Of a stretch of 64,000 nt of DNA, positions 47,921-57,739 are shown in pieces; the stretch's first letter is position 1; the number at the start of each line of letters is the position of its first letter. The stretch is from Tetrastigma voinierianum (lineage: Eukaryota; Streptophyta; Magnoliopsida; Vitales; Vitaceae), in contig JAEQBH010004103.1 of NCBI GenBank assembly GCA_016808115.1, positions 62,001 through 126,000 on the forward strand, given 5' to 3'. Both the position numbers and the translations under genes were made by a program. The notes under the pieces are model-generated. The model was given only the letters and a program-made list of their open reading frames with translations. It made no database searches and had not been told where the DNA came from.

Positions 47921-48492
47921 ATTATAATTTTTATAGAGACTTGTAATAAAGGATAAAAAGTAATTGACTTTTATAAATATTAGACTTTCTATTATTTTTT
48001 TTAGAAGTAAAAATATAAATCTTCAAAATTATTCTCCACTTTTTTTTAATAATTTTTTTAGGTAAGAGTTTAAAAATTAATGATTTAGATGAATTTTTTA
48101 ATAAATTAAATGTTCTTTGAAAGATCTCAATATAGATTAAAGTTTGTTTATTGATGTTTTAGATCAAAAGAAAACTCATAAGTTTAAGTTGATTTTATTG
48201 ATTGGGATTGAGAAATTCTATGAAAATTAAAAAATTAAAAAAATCCGAAGACTTTTGAAGTTGAGAAAATTTTGATATAGAATATTTATTTATTTTATTA
48301 CTTTTTAATTTCAAGATAGCAAATTTTTTCGGAACCTCCTTTATACAGAGCATTTTACCACTTAAACTAAACATACTTAATAAATATTTACTTTTTATTA
48401 AAAATATGAATTTATTATATTTATTTAAAAAAAATTATTAAAAAGTCTATAACTATCTATCAAAATATGATATTTGGATATTTACTTTTTAT

Positions 48493-49170
48493 CAATGTTT
48501 TCTTAGGACCGGTGGCCCAGGCAAGGAAAAGTTCTGGGATTAACGGTTCCTTTAATTCGAATAGGTGAGTGACAAATAGTTGAGCTGGTGACCGTAATAA
48601 ATATATTATTTATATTTTAAAATATAATTAATAATATTTGAATGTATTTTATTACTTTTTATATAAATAAAATATTTTAAAATTTATTTTAAAAATATGT
48701 ATAAAATGTTGATATATGAAAGCATATTAAAAATGGAAGAAACTTATTTATATAAATATACTTAATTAGTAGTAATATATAATTTGTTAATATCCCAAAA
48801 TAATGTGTGTGATCTGAGTAGTAAAGTGGTTAAGCATAGCTTATACCGTATTGAATCCGACCACATTTATTTAATTGAAATTTTTTTAATTCTGAGCGCA
48901 CTTAGCACTCTGAGCTTTGTCTGCGTAGCTTGGCGTAGTTTCGGTGTAAAAAGCATTGAAAAATGTCATTTTAACTTAAAAAAAAAAAAAAAAATTGTGC
49001 AGCGTGAGCCCAGGTCGGTTCGAGGGCAGCCGGTTCAAAGTGGCCAAGCCGATTCGGGCGAGTTCAGCCTGAGTTCAATGCAAAAACGGTTTTGATTGAA
49101 CCGGACCGGTTTTGTGGCCGATCGACGGTTCGGCAAGTCGGATGGCGGTCGATCCCGGTTTAAAACATTG
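48493..49170. mobile_element. hAT-like element nested in the Harbinger-like element
   Basis: Termini CAATGTTTT (48493) and AAAACATTG (49170) are inverted, and both sides carry the perfect 8-bp duplication ctttttat (48485-48492 and 49171-49178), as made by hAT transposases. Both subterminal parts carry ggaccgg/accggttt motifs. The 103-codon ORF at 48784-49095 reads across an A-run and shows no domain. A related, truncated terminus caatgttttaaaaatcg lies at 60799. Confidence 0.87.
48808..48862 (+). ncRNA. Possible tRNA-like (SINE) head
   Basis: The words gtagtaaagtggttaag and gtattgaatccgacc sit about 35 bp apart and loosely resemble A and B boxes of a Pol III promoter. They lie inside the hAT-like element. 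No cloverleaf could be drawn with confidence. Confidence 0.2.
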
Positions 49171-49498
49171 CTTTTTATTAAAAATATAAATTTATTATAT
49201 TTATTAAAAGTCCATCCATATCTACTTTATGGGTAAAAGTTTTTTTAAAATAAAGCATTTGCACATTTTTTTAAATAAAAGCATTTGCACATTTCTAAAA
49301 TATACAAAAGACTTTAAAAATTCATCAAGCAAAAGTTTATAAATTTATAAAAAATATTTTAAAAAGTTATATAAATTTAAATTTATAAATTTATAAGTTT
49401 TTTTAAGTCATCCACTTAAAAAAAAAGTTTAAAAATTTAGTCATCCAATTAAAAAAAAAATTATAAATTTAAAAGTGTTAATTTAATGCACCCCTTTA

Positions 49499-49689
49499 AT
49501 GATTTACAAACACTTGAACCCTTTCTTTTTTTTTTATCAAATCTTAATCATATTTTTAAAAACTATAATTTGAATATCAATAATTTTCTAAAAATAAAAA
49601 TTATAGTAGTTATCTACCAAATAAGGTGCACAAGACCACATGTGATCCTCCCCACACCATACCATTCTCCATGTGAGAAGATGAGAAAC
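49499..49689. other. Intervening AT-rich sequence
   Basis: No gene or repeat boundary recognised between the Harbinger-like element and chimeric element A. Confidence 0.4.
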
Positions 49690-50865
49690 GTAGGTGGGCG
49701 TTTGTTTTTTGAAACATCTTTAAAAATTTGAATAGGCTTTCCCGTTAAATTCATTCATTTTTAAAGCTTTCATGAAACATTCTTGAAATTTTTTAAAAAG
49801 TTAAGATAGAAAAAGTGAAAATATTTGAGCACCTATTCGAGAAAAAATCATTCAAAAATAGAAAAAAAGCTGTCATTCTTAAGCCAAAGAATACTTAGCA
49901 AATATCTGCTCACCCAAGGGATAATGACGGAGGGTTTGGGATGGAGCGATCTATCCCAGGCAGGCTCGTTATTTTTCAATTCCCAAACTTGTCTCATTTA
50001 AAAAAATTAAGCGGACGAAGCGGAGATAGGAAAGTGCCAGGTCGTAGTTTCACGTTTTATTTTGTTTTTTATTTTTTGATTTTAATTTTTTTATATTCTT
50101 TTTATTTTTATTATATTAAAATTAATATTTTTCATAAAATAAAAAAATATTATGAATTTATATATTATTTATTAAAAACATTATAATAATAATTATTATT
50201 TATATTAAAGTATAAAAATAAAATAATAAAAATTATTTTTTAAATATATAATCGAGGCGAACAATGTGTGTATTATTATTTTATATATATGGTTCGTATT
50301 CTTCCGTTCGAGGGTTCGTTTATCTGCGAAACGATTTATTTCTTTCGAGTTCGTTTTTATTTAAATTAACTTAGCGAGTCGTTCACGTTTCCGAGATTTT
50401 AAGTAAAATCTTGTCTCCGTCATTAACGACTTATCGCTCGGAAAATCGAAAAAAATTCCGTTTGTCTTGGTGTGAAACTTTTCTAGATTACTAGATTATT
50501 TCAGAGGGCAATTTATGGCCTTGATCCGTTTCGATCATCAGGAATCTAGGGAATTTTATAAAACTACTGACGAAGCATGTGATTTATTATTTTTTTATTA
50601 ACGTTTCACGGGTGCGAAGATTTACAGTGCACCGGGTTTCTGATACTTGATATTTGAGCAGGTGTCAGTTTGAAATGGCTGGCTCGTTGGCGTTAAGTGG
50701 GATTAAGCATGTGGCGTTAAGGCGAGATGGGACGGGAGCCGAAATAATCCGTCCGTTGTCGTCCCACTTGTCCAGCTCTGCAATGTTAAAAGCAAGCGAG
50801 CTTATCTTTAATCTTCATTAAGTCTTTATTCGACGGTGTTCGAAAAAAAAGTTACATTCGGTAAG
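49690..50865 (+). mobile_element. Chimeric short element, copy A
   Basis: Outer end ggtgggcgtttgttttt at the left and aaaacaaacctttgg at the right form imperfect inverted repeats. Inside, ggataatgacggagggtttggga (from 49920) and cgtcccacttgtccag (50759) mark an inner element. Between about 50380 and 50650 there is a stretch related, in reverse, to the start of the LTR at 40596. No ORF with a domain. The same architecture recurs at 55345-56455 and, inverted, at 61247-62458. Confidence 0.6.
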
Positions 50866-51043
50866 TAAAAAAAACAAACCTTTGGCCGTAGTATTTCAGA
50901 CAAGGCTGAAACATAAAGTAATTAAAAGTATTCCCCTCCAGCTTCCTCTCAGCTTCCTCGAGACTCCCACTTTTCTCTCCGTCCAAACACCCATTTTCCC
51001 TCCCCAGAAAAAAACCCCCTTTCTCTCCCAAATCGTATAAACC
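50866..51043 (+). promoter_or_regulatory. Upstream and 5' leader of the DUF538 gene
   Basis: Only about 180 bp separate the chimeric element from the start codon. The last 100 bp are strongly pyrimidine-rich (cttcctctcagcttcctcg and similar), usual for a plant 5' leader. No convincing TATA box was seen; attaaaag near 50921 is a weak candidate. The promoter may therefore lie inside or have been replaced by the transposable element. Confidence 0.45.
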
Positions 51044-52717
51044 ATGATTGCAAACTCAAAACCTCTTATTTTCTTTGCTGTAATCTCAATTTTCCTCATC
51101 GCGGCCTCTGCGACTGATCTCTCCATCGCCCCAACCCCGTCAAAACCCTCAGCCTACGACATTCTCTCACAGTTCGGCCTCCCGAGGGGGCTCCTCCCGG
51201 AATCCGTCAAATCGTATTCCCTCGCCGAAAATGGCGAATTCGCGGTGAATTTGGAGAGGCCGTGTTACGCTGGTTCGATTACTTGATCTACTACGATGTT
51301 TCCATCACCGGCGTTCTCAAGTACGGATCCATCACCGATCTGAAGGGGATTGAAGTTCAGAGATTCTTCCTCTGGTTCGATGTTGATGAGATTAAAGTAG
51401 ATCTGCCTCCCTCCGATAGTATATATTTTCAGGTCGGATTTATCAACAAGAAGCTCGATATTCAGCAGTTCCAAGCAATTCGTTCCTGCGGCAAGGGAGT
51501 ATCTGTTTCTTGCCGTGGTCATCCTTCCAAACAGGCTATTCAGGTAATGATTCTATTTCCCCGGAAAACTTTCGGATAAGATTTATTTCTTGAATTATTG
51601 TCCAAGTAAATTATCCCTGAAGAAACCTAATTTCAAAGGTTAGGTTTTAAGGTTTTGTATGAAGTTCAATTATTAAAATCCTTGTGTCCTCTTTCATTGA
51701 TTAAGAAAAAAAGGGTCTTCAGGGAATGTCTTTGACTCTGTCTGTGATGATGAAAAAAGGGGTTTGGAAAATTTGACCAAAAAATTTCAGGGGAAGAAAT
51801 TATGAAGGAGAAATAGAAGAAAGGAAAAAGAAAGTTTAATTGGTTAATAAATTGTTTTTTTACATACATCTTCTTCTTCTTCTTTTACCTATTAATCTGA
51901 TTTTTAATTATATTATATTTTAAAAAAATACAAAATAATTATATTTGGAAAGAAAAAAGGAAGAACTAAGTTTTGGCTCCTCTTTCAAAAAAAAAAAAAA
52001 AAAAAGTTTTGAATTTTATTTATTTCAGTTTATTTGAAAAAGTGTGAGCAGAGATAAAATCGATTCGTTTAAAAATATTTGATAAAAATGAGAAATTAAA
52101 TTTATAAATTGATAGAGTGCGTACTGTATTAGACAGTTTGTTATCTTAGGGAATACTACCTAAAAAACAGGTATACACTACCGCCTACCGGTAGTGCCAG
52201 GTTAACTTAGGTAGTACTCACCCATGATACAGTTTTTTATCAATTTAGTTTTTTAAACTAAGAGATATACTGTAGTACCACTTAGGTAGTAGTACCCTTC
52301 TGGACTCTTTGCTCCAGTTTAGTTTTTCATTTTTATCAATGTTCTTTAATAGTGCATTGCATCAATTGGTTTTCAAATTTATCAAATAAATGAGGAGATC
52401 TGGGCTTTGGCTGTTTTAGGTCTCTTCACAAATTTTCAAATAAATTGAAATAGAGGCCACATAACTTAGTGCTCCCAAGAAAAAAAAATTATGAATTTTA
52501 TAAATTTAATTTACTATGAAAAATACAAAAGAAAATCAATATAACACGAAATAATGAATTGGGTGTTGTTGTTTTCTAAAATAGGACTAATGCCATTTTC
52601 ATTTTGATTGCATAAGCATGGAACTTGAATTTTGAATCCCTCTTTTTTCTTTTTGTGTTGTCATTACTTAGCTCCTGATAAGGAGTAGATGAAATCCAGA
52701 AGCTAATGGCAGAGTAG
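51044..52717 (+). CDS. DUF538-family secreted protein gene, two exons, two apparent frameshifts
   Basis: Exon 1 (51044-51543) opens with a hydrophobic signal peptide (residues 5-23), then YDILSQFGLPRGLLPESVKS, the hallmark start of DUF538, then SYSLAENGEFAVNLERPCY. Near 51268 the frame shifts by one base, and the domain continues with FDYLIYYDVSITGVLKYGS, LKGIEVQRFFLWFDVDEIKV and LPPSDSIYFQVGFINKKLDI, ending RSCGKGVSVSC. A donor ATTCAG|GTAATG lies at 51543/51544. A candidate exon 2 follows tacttag at 52671 and encodes VDEIQKLMAE then a stop at 52715-52717, after another one-base shift. Length fits the family (about 170 residues). DUF538 proteins are plant-specific, mostly extracellular, with a lipocalin-like fold reported; their function is poorly known. 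The two single-base shifts may be sequence errors or mean a pseudogene. Confidence 0.8.
51544..52671 (+). other. Intron of the DUF538 gene
   Basis: Bounded by GT at 51544 and AG at 52671, preceded by a T-rich tract (tcttttttctttttgtgttg). It is AT-rich, contains an 18-base A run near 51988 and a tcttcttcttctt run near 51870, and includes a short patch with repeated gtagtacc/ggtagtac words (52150-52310). No nested gene was recognised. Confidence 0.6.
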
Positions 52718-53029
52718 AGGAAACTGAAATGCTTTGATGTTCTGAGAAAGAATTGCAGAGAGAGGAAACCATGAGTGAGACTGGTTATGATTCTTGTACA
52801 AGTCTACTACTCTTAGCAAAATGAATGCATATAATGGTGTTGTATGTACGTACCGTTATATACTGATATCACAAACTCTTTCCTTGGTGGGATGGAGATT
52901 TGGGAAATTAGTGGCTTGTTTGGCAATTGTTTTCCAAAATATGTAAGAATTACAGTTTTTGGAGGTAATTGGCCAAAACTGTGTTATAATGTTTTTGTAG
53001 AATAGAACTGTAGACCCTTTTTAATGTTT
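52718..53029 (+). other. 3' untranslated region and downstream of the DUF538 gene
   Basis: Noncoding sequence of mixed composition after the stop. aatgaatgcatataatgg near 52820 could serve as a polyadenylation region. Nothing else was recognised. Confidence 0.35.
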
Positions 53030-53390
53030 ATTTTTATTTTTAGTATTTTTAGTATTTTAATTTTCTCATAGGCTCATTAATAAAAACACGTGGGAGCATG
53101 AGATGATCCTGATTCTAGGATAAAGGAGAGAGCAAAATATAAAAGGAAAGGATAACGTATTGGGAGAGGTATCTTTTTGGGAGGCGGAAAGGAGAGAGGA
53201 AGAGGGGGGAAAGAAGAGAAAAAAAAAAACAGAGGAAAGAGGAAGGGGGGACCTCATGCTGCGGAGGTGGAGACTCTTTGGGGAAAGTTTGAGAGGAGGG
53301 CGGACCGAGAGAGAGAGGGTGGAAGAGATGAGACAAAGAAGGAGGGGATTTTCTTGGTGAGTCATCATTCCCTGGGAGGAACACATTGGA
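53030..53390 (-). repeat. Inverted fragment of the duplicated segment leader
   Basis: Read in reverse, 53030-53150 matches the start of the segment at 42760 and 47009 (ccttttatatcttgctctc, then a segment with tcatctcatgctcc). The following purine-rich stretch (53160-53350) is, in reverse, a pyrimidine-rich leader like 46910-47005. It is thus a displaced fragment of the Tat 5' region. The overlapping ORFs on both strands are low-complexity. Confidence 0.65.
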
Positions 53391-53393
53391 GAG

Positions 53394-53575
53394 TGGCAGA
53401 GTTAGGATTCAATTTCAATGGGAGTAAAATTAAATAAGATAAGTTTTACAAGATTCAGTGGGGGTAAAGTATAATACTTGAGTTTGAATCCCTTTAAATA
53501 TAATGTGCAAATAAAATTTTCAAAAAAATTGAGTGGGGGCAAGTGTCCACACTGAGCATGAAGTGGATCCGCCCT
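53394..53575. mobile_element. Short repeat with GGCAGAG...GGATCCGCC ends
   Basis: A 180-bp segment starting tggcagagttaggattcaa and ending aagtggatccgccctta, a structure often seen in short plant elements whose ends read as imperfect inverted repeats (gtggcggagcc / ggatccgcc). A similar start, ggtggagccagaatttaa, occurs at 57583. The family name is not known to me. Confidence 0.45.
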
Positions 53576-53897
53576 TACTCAGTAAGATGGAGATTTGAGC
53601 TTACAGAGAGCTGGGATGTGAGATATGAGTAGTAGATAAACGTGCGGTTAATGAATGACTGACTATTGTTTTGAATTTGAGATTTGTTCATATGCGTCTT
53701 TTGCTTGTAGTCATTTATAGTTTTTGGCTGTTACCCGAAATGAGATTATGACCTCCCATTATGTGTTTTGCCCCTTGCTTCCATCAACTTTAACGTTTCC
53801 TTGAGTTTAACTGTTAATTATTAATTGCCAATCGTTATCATATTCTTCACTCATCATATACCATACACGTTTTCATACACATTCTCCAATAGCCTTT
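53576..53897. other. Intergenic sequence
   Basis: No gene, RNA or repeat boundary recognised. Confidence 0.4.
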
Positions 53898-54712
53898 AGG
53901 GGTTGTTAGGTTTTTGACTTAATGCAGAAAGCTAAATAGCTTTTAGCATTAAGTTGTTTATGTTTTAAAATTTTTATAATTTATTTCTGAAAATTTTAAA
54001 AAAAGTCGTGAATAGAAAAAGTGAAAATATTTTGTTTTTTTTATTCAGAAAAAGTTATATTTTATCAAAATAAGAAAAATTTTACTCGTGCAATGAGAAA
54101 ATTCTTGCTTGATAAACGGCTGCAGGGATGACGGAAGGGTTTGGGACGGAGTTGTCTCATTCTAACCTGGTTCGTTTATTTTTTTTTAATTCTCAAATTT
54201 GTCTGATTACGAAGCATGCATTTAAAAAATTAAACGGAGCCGGGTGGGGATAAGAAAATTATAGGCTTCGTCTCGTAATTTTTTATATTTGTTTTTTTAT
54301 TATATTACAAATTAATATATTTCATAAAAAAATAAAAATATTATGAATTTTATAAATTATTTATTAAAAAAACAATTCCTAATTATTATTATTATTATTT
54401 ATATTAAAATATAAAATAAAATAATAATAAAATATTTTAAAATATAATCGGGATGGAGCAGGATTTGGAGTAACAATCTAAGCAGTCTGGATTTGTGAAA
54501 ATAGCTCATTCGTTAAGAGCAGATTCTGATTAAAGCCAAGGCCATCATTTAAAAAGCAAGATGAGCGGGAGCGAAATAATTTAATACCGTTATGCTTCTT
54601 TTCATTTTATTTAATGTTAAAATAAACAACTTAATCGCAACGTTATTAAGTCTGATTCGATCAAAGCTGAAAAAAGTTATATTCAGCATTAAGTAAAACC
54701 AACAAACACCAC
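53898..54712 (+). mobile_element. Chimeric short element, copy B
   Basis: Left end aggggttgttaggttttt and right end aaccaacaaacaccacctta are imperfect inverted repeats of the outer element. The inner start gggatgacggaagggtttgg is at 54126. Copy B lacks the LTR-derived stretch that copies A, C and D contain, and its inner right end is lost. No ORF. Confidence 0.6.
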
Positions 54713-55344
54713 CTTACTTCTTTTTTTTTTTTTTTGTACTTGGTCATTTTTTTCTCCACGCCATTCACTTTGTCTCTAATTTCACCAAATTTAACACCAC
54801 ACCAATTAATACATTCTACTCCCATCTCTTAATATTCTCTTTTCAAATTTCCATGTTTTAATAACCCTCATAAATAGCACCTTTCAATTTCTATGTTCTA
54901 ATATCCCTCATTTATTTACCAGTCTCACTTTTTAATTCCACATCCATCACCTTTTTTTTTTAATTTCTTTTATATTTCTGCTTTTAATAATTATATTCTT
55001 AATGTTTAGAAAACCCTGTCACTTTTTTTTTTAATATTAATCTGTAATTTCTTTTCTTTTTTATAAGGTCTCTACTTTGTGGTTTTTTCTTTTTTCTTTT
55101 TTTAAAAAAAGAAAAAGAAAAGAAATTGCCACCTTAAGGGCTTAGAACCTGGATTATGAAGTTACAGAAGAACGACTCCATCACTGTACTAACTTTGTTA
55201 TTGTATAGATTTCCAACCAATTTGAGTTTTCATATGTATTAAATCTTTCAATTAACTAAATTTATTTTAAATCTTTATTTCCTTTTTCTTTCTTTTCTCG
55301 TTTAGTAGATTAAAATCCAACTTTCTAAGTTAATAAAAGTCTAA
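54713..55344. other. AT-rich intergenic sequence
   Basis: Contains homopolymer T runs (for example 54720-54735) and weakly repeated taatatccctcat/ataaccctcata words at 54860-54915. No gene recognised. Confidence 0.4.
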
Positions 55345-56455
55345 GGTGGCGTTTAACGACATCTTTAAGGATTAAATAGCTTTGTTAAGCTACATTTATT
55401 TTTTAAATTTTTCTACATTTATTCTTTGGAAATTTTTTAAAAAAGTTCTAAATAGAAAAAATGAAAATATTTGGCTTTTATTCGAAAAAGTCATTTTAAT
55501 AAAAATAAGAAAAACGTTATTGTCCGTGAAAGAAGAGCTAACAATATACACTACTAGGGATGACAGGAGGAGTTTGAGGCAGGCGGTGCCGACTTTGGCT
55601 CGTTATTTTTTGATTACAAGCTTGTCTCATTTTAAAATTAAACAGGGAGGCGGAGATGGGAAAATTCCCAAACTCGCCCCGTTTACATTTAATTTTTTAT
55701 ATTTGTTTTTATTATATTAAAATTAATATTTTCATAAAATAAAAATATTATGAATTTTATAAATTATTTATTAAAAAACATTATAATAATAATTATTTAT
55801 ATTAAAGTATAAAAATAAAATAATAAAAATTATTTTAAAATATAATCGAAGTAAGACTTTATTATTATTATTATTTTGGATACATGGTTCATATTGCTTT
55901 ATTTGGGTCCATTTCTGCCCCGAAATAATTTATTTCTTTTCAGTTCACTTTATTTGAAATGAATTTAGCGGCCAATTTCATTTCGAGATTTTAAGTAAAA
56001 TCTCGTCATGATCATGACAAGCTTGTCGCGGAAAATCGAAAAATTTATGCTTGTCTCATAATTTGTGAAACTTTTAAGTCATTTCAATTCGCGAGGTAGA
56101 TTTAACGGTGTGATGCATTTCGGTAAATCAGAGATACAGGGAATTTTCTAAGCTTCCTAAGCCCATAGCATTTCTAATATTTTATTAATATTTTGCTATT
56201 TTTGAAATTACCACAATTTTCGGAGTTTCTGATAACAATACCTAAGCCATCTGAGTTGAGAAAATATTAAACCGTTAAAAAACCGATTAAAATTAGAATT
56301 AAACCTATGTTATTAAAGGCGGCGGGGCGGGGAATCCAAAATATCCAAATCTCATTTGTCATCACTGCTAAACATCTAATGTTAAAAACAAACAACAATA
56401 CTTAATGTTATTAAAGTATTAATTAAAACCCCAAAAAAAGTTATTCGGCGTTAAG
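55345..56455 (+). mobile_element. Chimeric short element, copy C
   Basis: Outer left end ggtggcgtttaacgac, outer right end gcgttaagtagcaagc. The inner element runs from tagggatgacaggagg (55555) to tttgtcatcactgcta (56389), inverted termini of hAT type. Between about 55970 and 56250 it carries, in reverse, the start of the LTR family seen at 40596. The ORF at 55382-55720 has no domain. Confidence 0.65.
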
Positions 56456-56559
56456 TAGCAAGCATACCTAAAGTCGATCCATTATTTCTTTTAGCTTTAT
56501 AAGCAAGGGGTAATAAAAATAACAATTATAGCAGTAAACTTGATCTTTTTTTTCTTTTC

Positions 56560-57400
56560 AATCTCAAATCAATTTTTTAGAGATTTTATAAAATCAAAAT
56601 TGAGCCTTTTAAATTTTATTATTCAAAGTGATTTTCTTCTCAAACTTCCAAACAAAATTTCAATATTCAAAATTTACCTTCCTTAGAGTTTCACGGTCAA
56701 ATTCATTTTTCTTAAATTTAAAAATCATCAAGATTTTCAAAGTAAAAACTCTATTCTTCAAAAATTTCAAATAAAATTTCTTTTCCTAAATGTCCCTTTT
56801 TCAACCTAATTTTTAAATTTTCAAAACAACATGGCTAATTTTGTAATTCCAAATAAATGGAATCTTGTGGATTGGACTTGTTCTGGAACAGATAAATGGG
56901 TTTAAGTGGGGCATGATATTTCATTTATCATTTAAATAAATAATTTGACTTTTAATCTATAACCAATATTTTGATTTTTTTATTATTGTTTCTTAATTGA
57001 TAGAGCTTTTAATCTATTTATCTGTATATTTATTTATATATATCTAGTGTATTGTTATATTGTTATTGCTTGTTATTGGTATCCATTAGTCAAAAACCGT
57101 ATTTTCTTTAGTTTGTTTAGTAAAGACCTAACTTTAGGGGCTTAGAAAGGTGCTACGGCTTGCTACCGTACCTTCTCGATAAGTAACCTGACCCTTGGAC
57201 CTTAACTCGATTTTTCCCAAATTTGCTTTTTTCCATAAAGAGTGATATTTAGAGTTTTTCTTTTTTATTTTGTTTTCTTTTTTAAAATAAAACAAAAATA
57301 AATGGCGATTCCAAACCATTTTTAAAATAGTTTTTCAAAAATAAAAACGAGTTTTGCCCTTTTAGTGGAAAGCACATAATAACCAAAAATGCGGGATCGA
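56560..57400 (+). repeat. Tat-type LTR end, copy 3, with primer-binding site
   Basis: The final part aligns with 40000-40590 and 46280-46910: gacctaactttaggggcttag at 57124, then ggtgctacggctt, then the primer-binding site tggcgattcc (57303-57312) and a leader with aaaatgcgggatcg (57386). The 5' part of the LTR is missing. The stretch 56560-56820 is the AT-rich tttcaaa/aaattca part. Confidence 0.72.
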
Positions 57401-57640
57401 CAAGAAGTTTGTTTGAAATTTAAAATGTTTTTTAACCTATTTCTAAATACTAGAAAACACAATAAATTAACTACCACCAAATTAATCCTAAGGTTTCCTA
57501 TCATGCACTTGAGTCTGGCTCTTCTACTTGTTATGGATTTGTTTGGGTATTGTGACTCTTTTATTGATGACTACAACAATGGTGGAGCCAGAATTTAAGC
57601 TCGGGATAGGATTTAACCACATGAGGGACATATATTAGAA
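57401..57640. other. Leader remnant and short repeat start
   Basis: Continuation of the Tat leader, followed at 57583 by ggtggagccagaatttaa, the start of the short repeat family also seen at 53394. The ORF 57389-57598 has no domain. Confidence 0.35.
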
Positions 57641-57722
57641 AATGTGACGTTGTAGCCTAGTGGTTTAGGATCATACAATCTCAGAGCGGATGTAGTCAAG
57701 GTTTTGGGTTCTATTCCATCAG
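57641..57722 (+). ncRNA. tRNA-like SINE head
   Basis: tagcctagtggtttagga fits an A box (TRGYNNAGYGG) and gggttctattcc fits a B box (GGTTCRANTCC), about 50 bp apart. The spacing is wider than in a tRNA and no cloverleaf is evident, so this looks like a tRNA-derived SINE head rather than a tRNA gene. It lies immediately left of the 110-bp satellite. Confidence 0.4.
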
Positions 57723-57739
57723 CCTACAAAGGAAAATTT

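Larger units (their letters stand above)
47784..49495. mobile_element. Harbinger-like non-autonomous element
   Basis: Inverted termini AGGGTGCATTGGATTA and AGGGGTGCATTAAATTA (reverse complement of the right end) are flanked by TTA on both sides (47781-47783 and 49496-49498), the target preference of PIF/Harbinger elements. No transposase is encoded. It contains a nested hAT-like element at 48493-49170. A truncated copy of its left end occurs at 44288-44400 in duplication unit 1. Confidence 0.72.

Noticed and set aside
51265..51522. Minus-strand ORF opposite the DUF538 exon
   Set aside because: Shadow of the conserved plus-strand domain; no independent support.
53115..53437. Overlapping ORFs on both strands with low-complexity S/P or E/K/R composition
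   Set aside because: They are readings of a purine-rich tract that is an inverted fragment of a retroelement leader.
57641..57722. A genuine tRNA gene
   Set aside because: A- and B-box-like words are present, but the spacing is too wide and no acceptor or anticodon stem could be paired.
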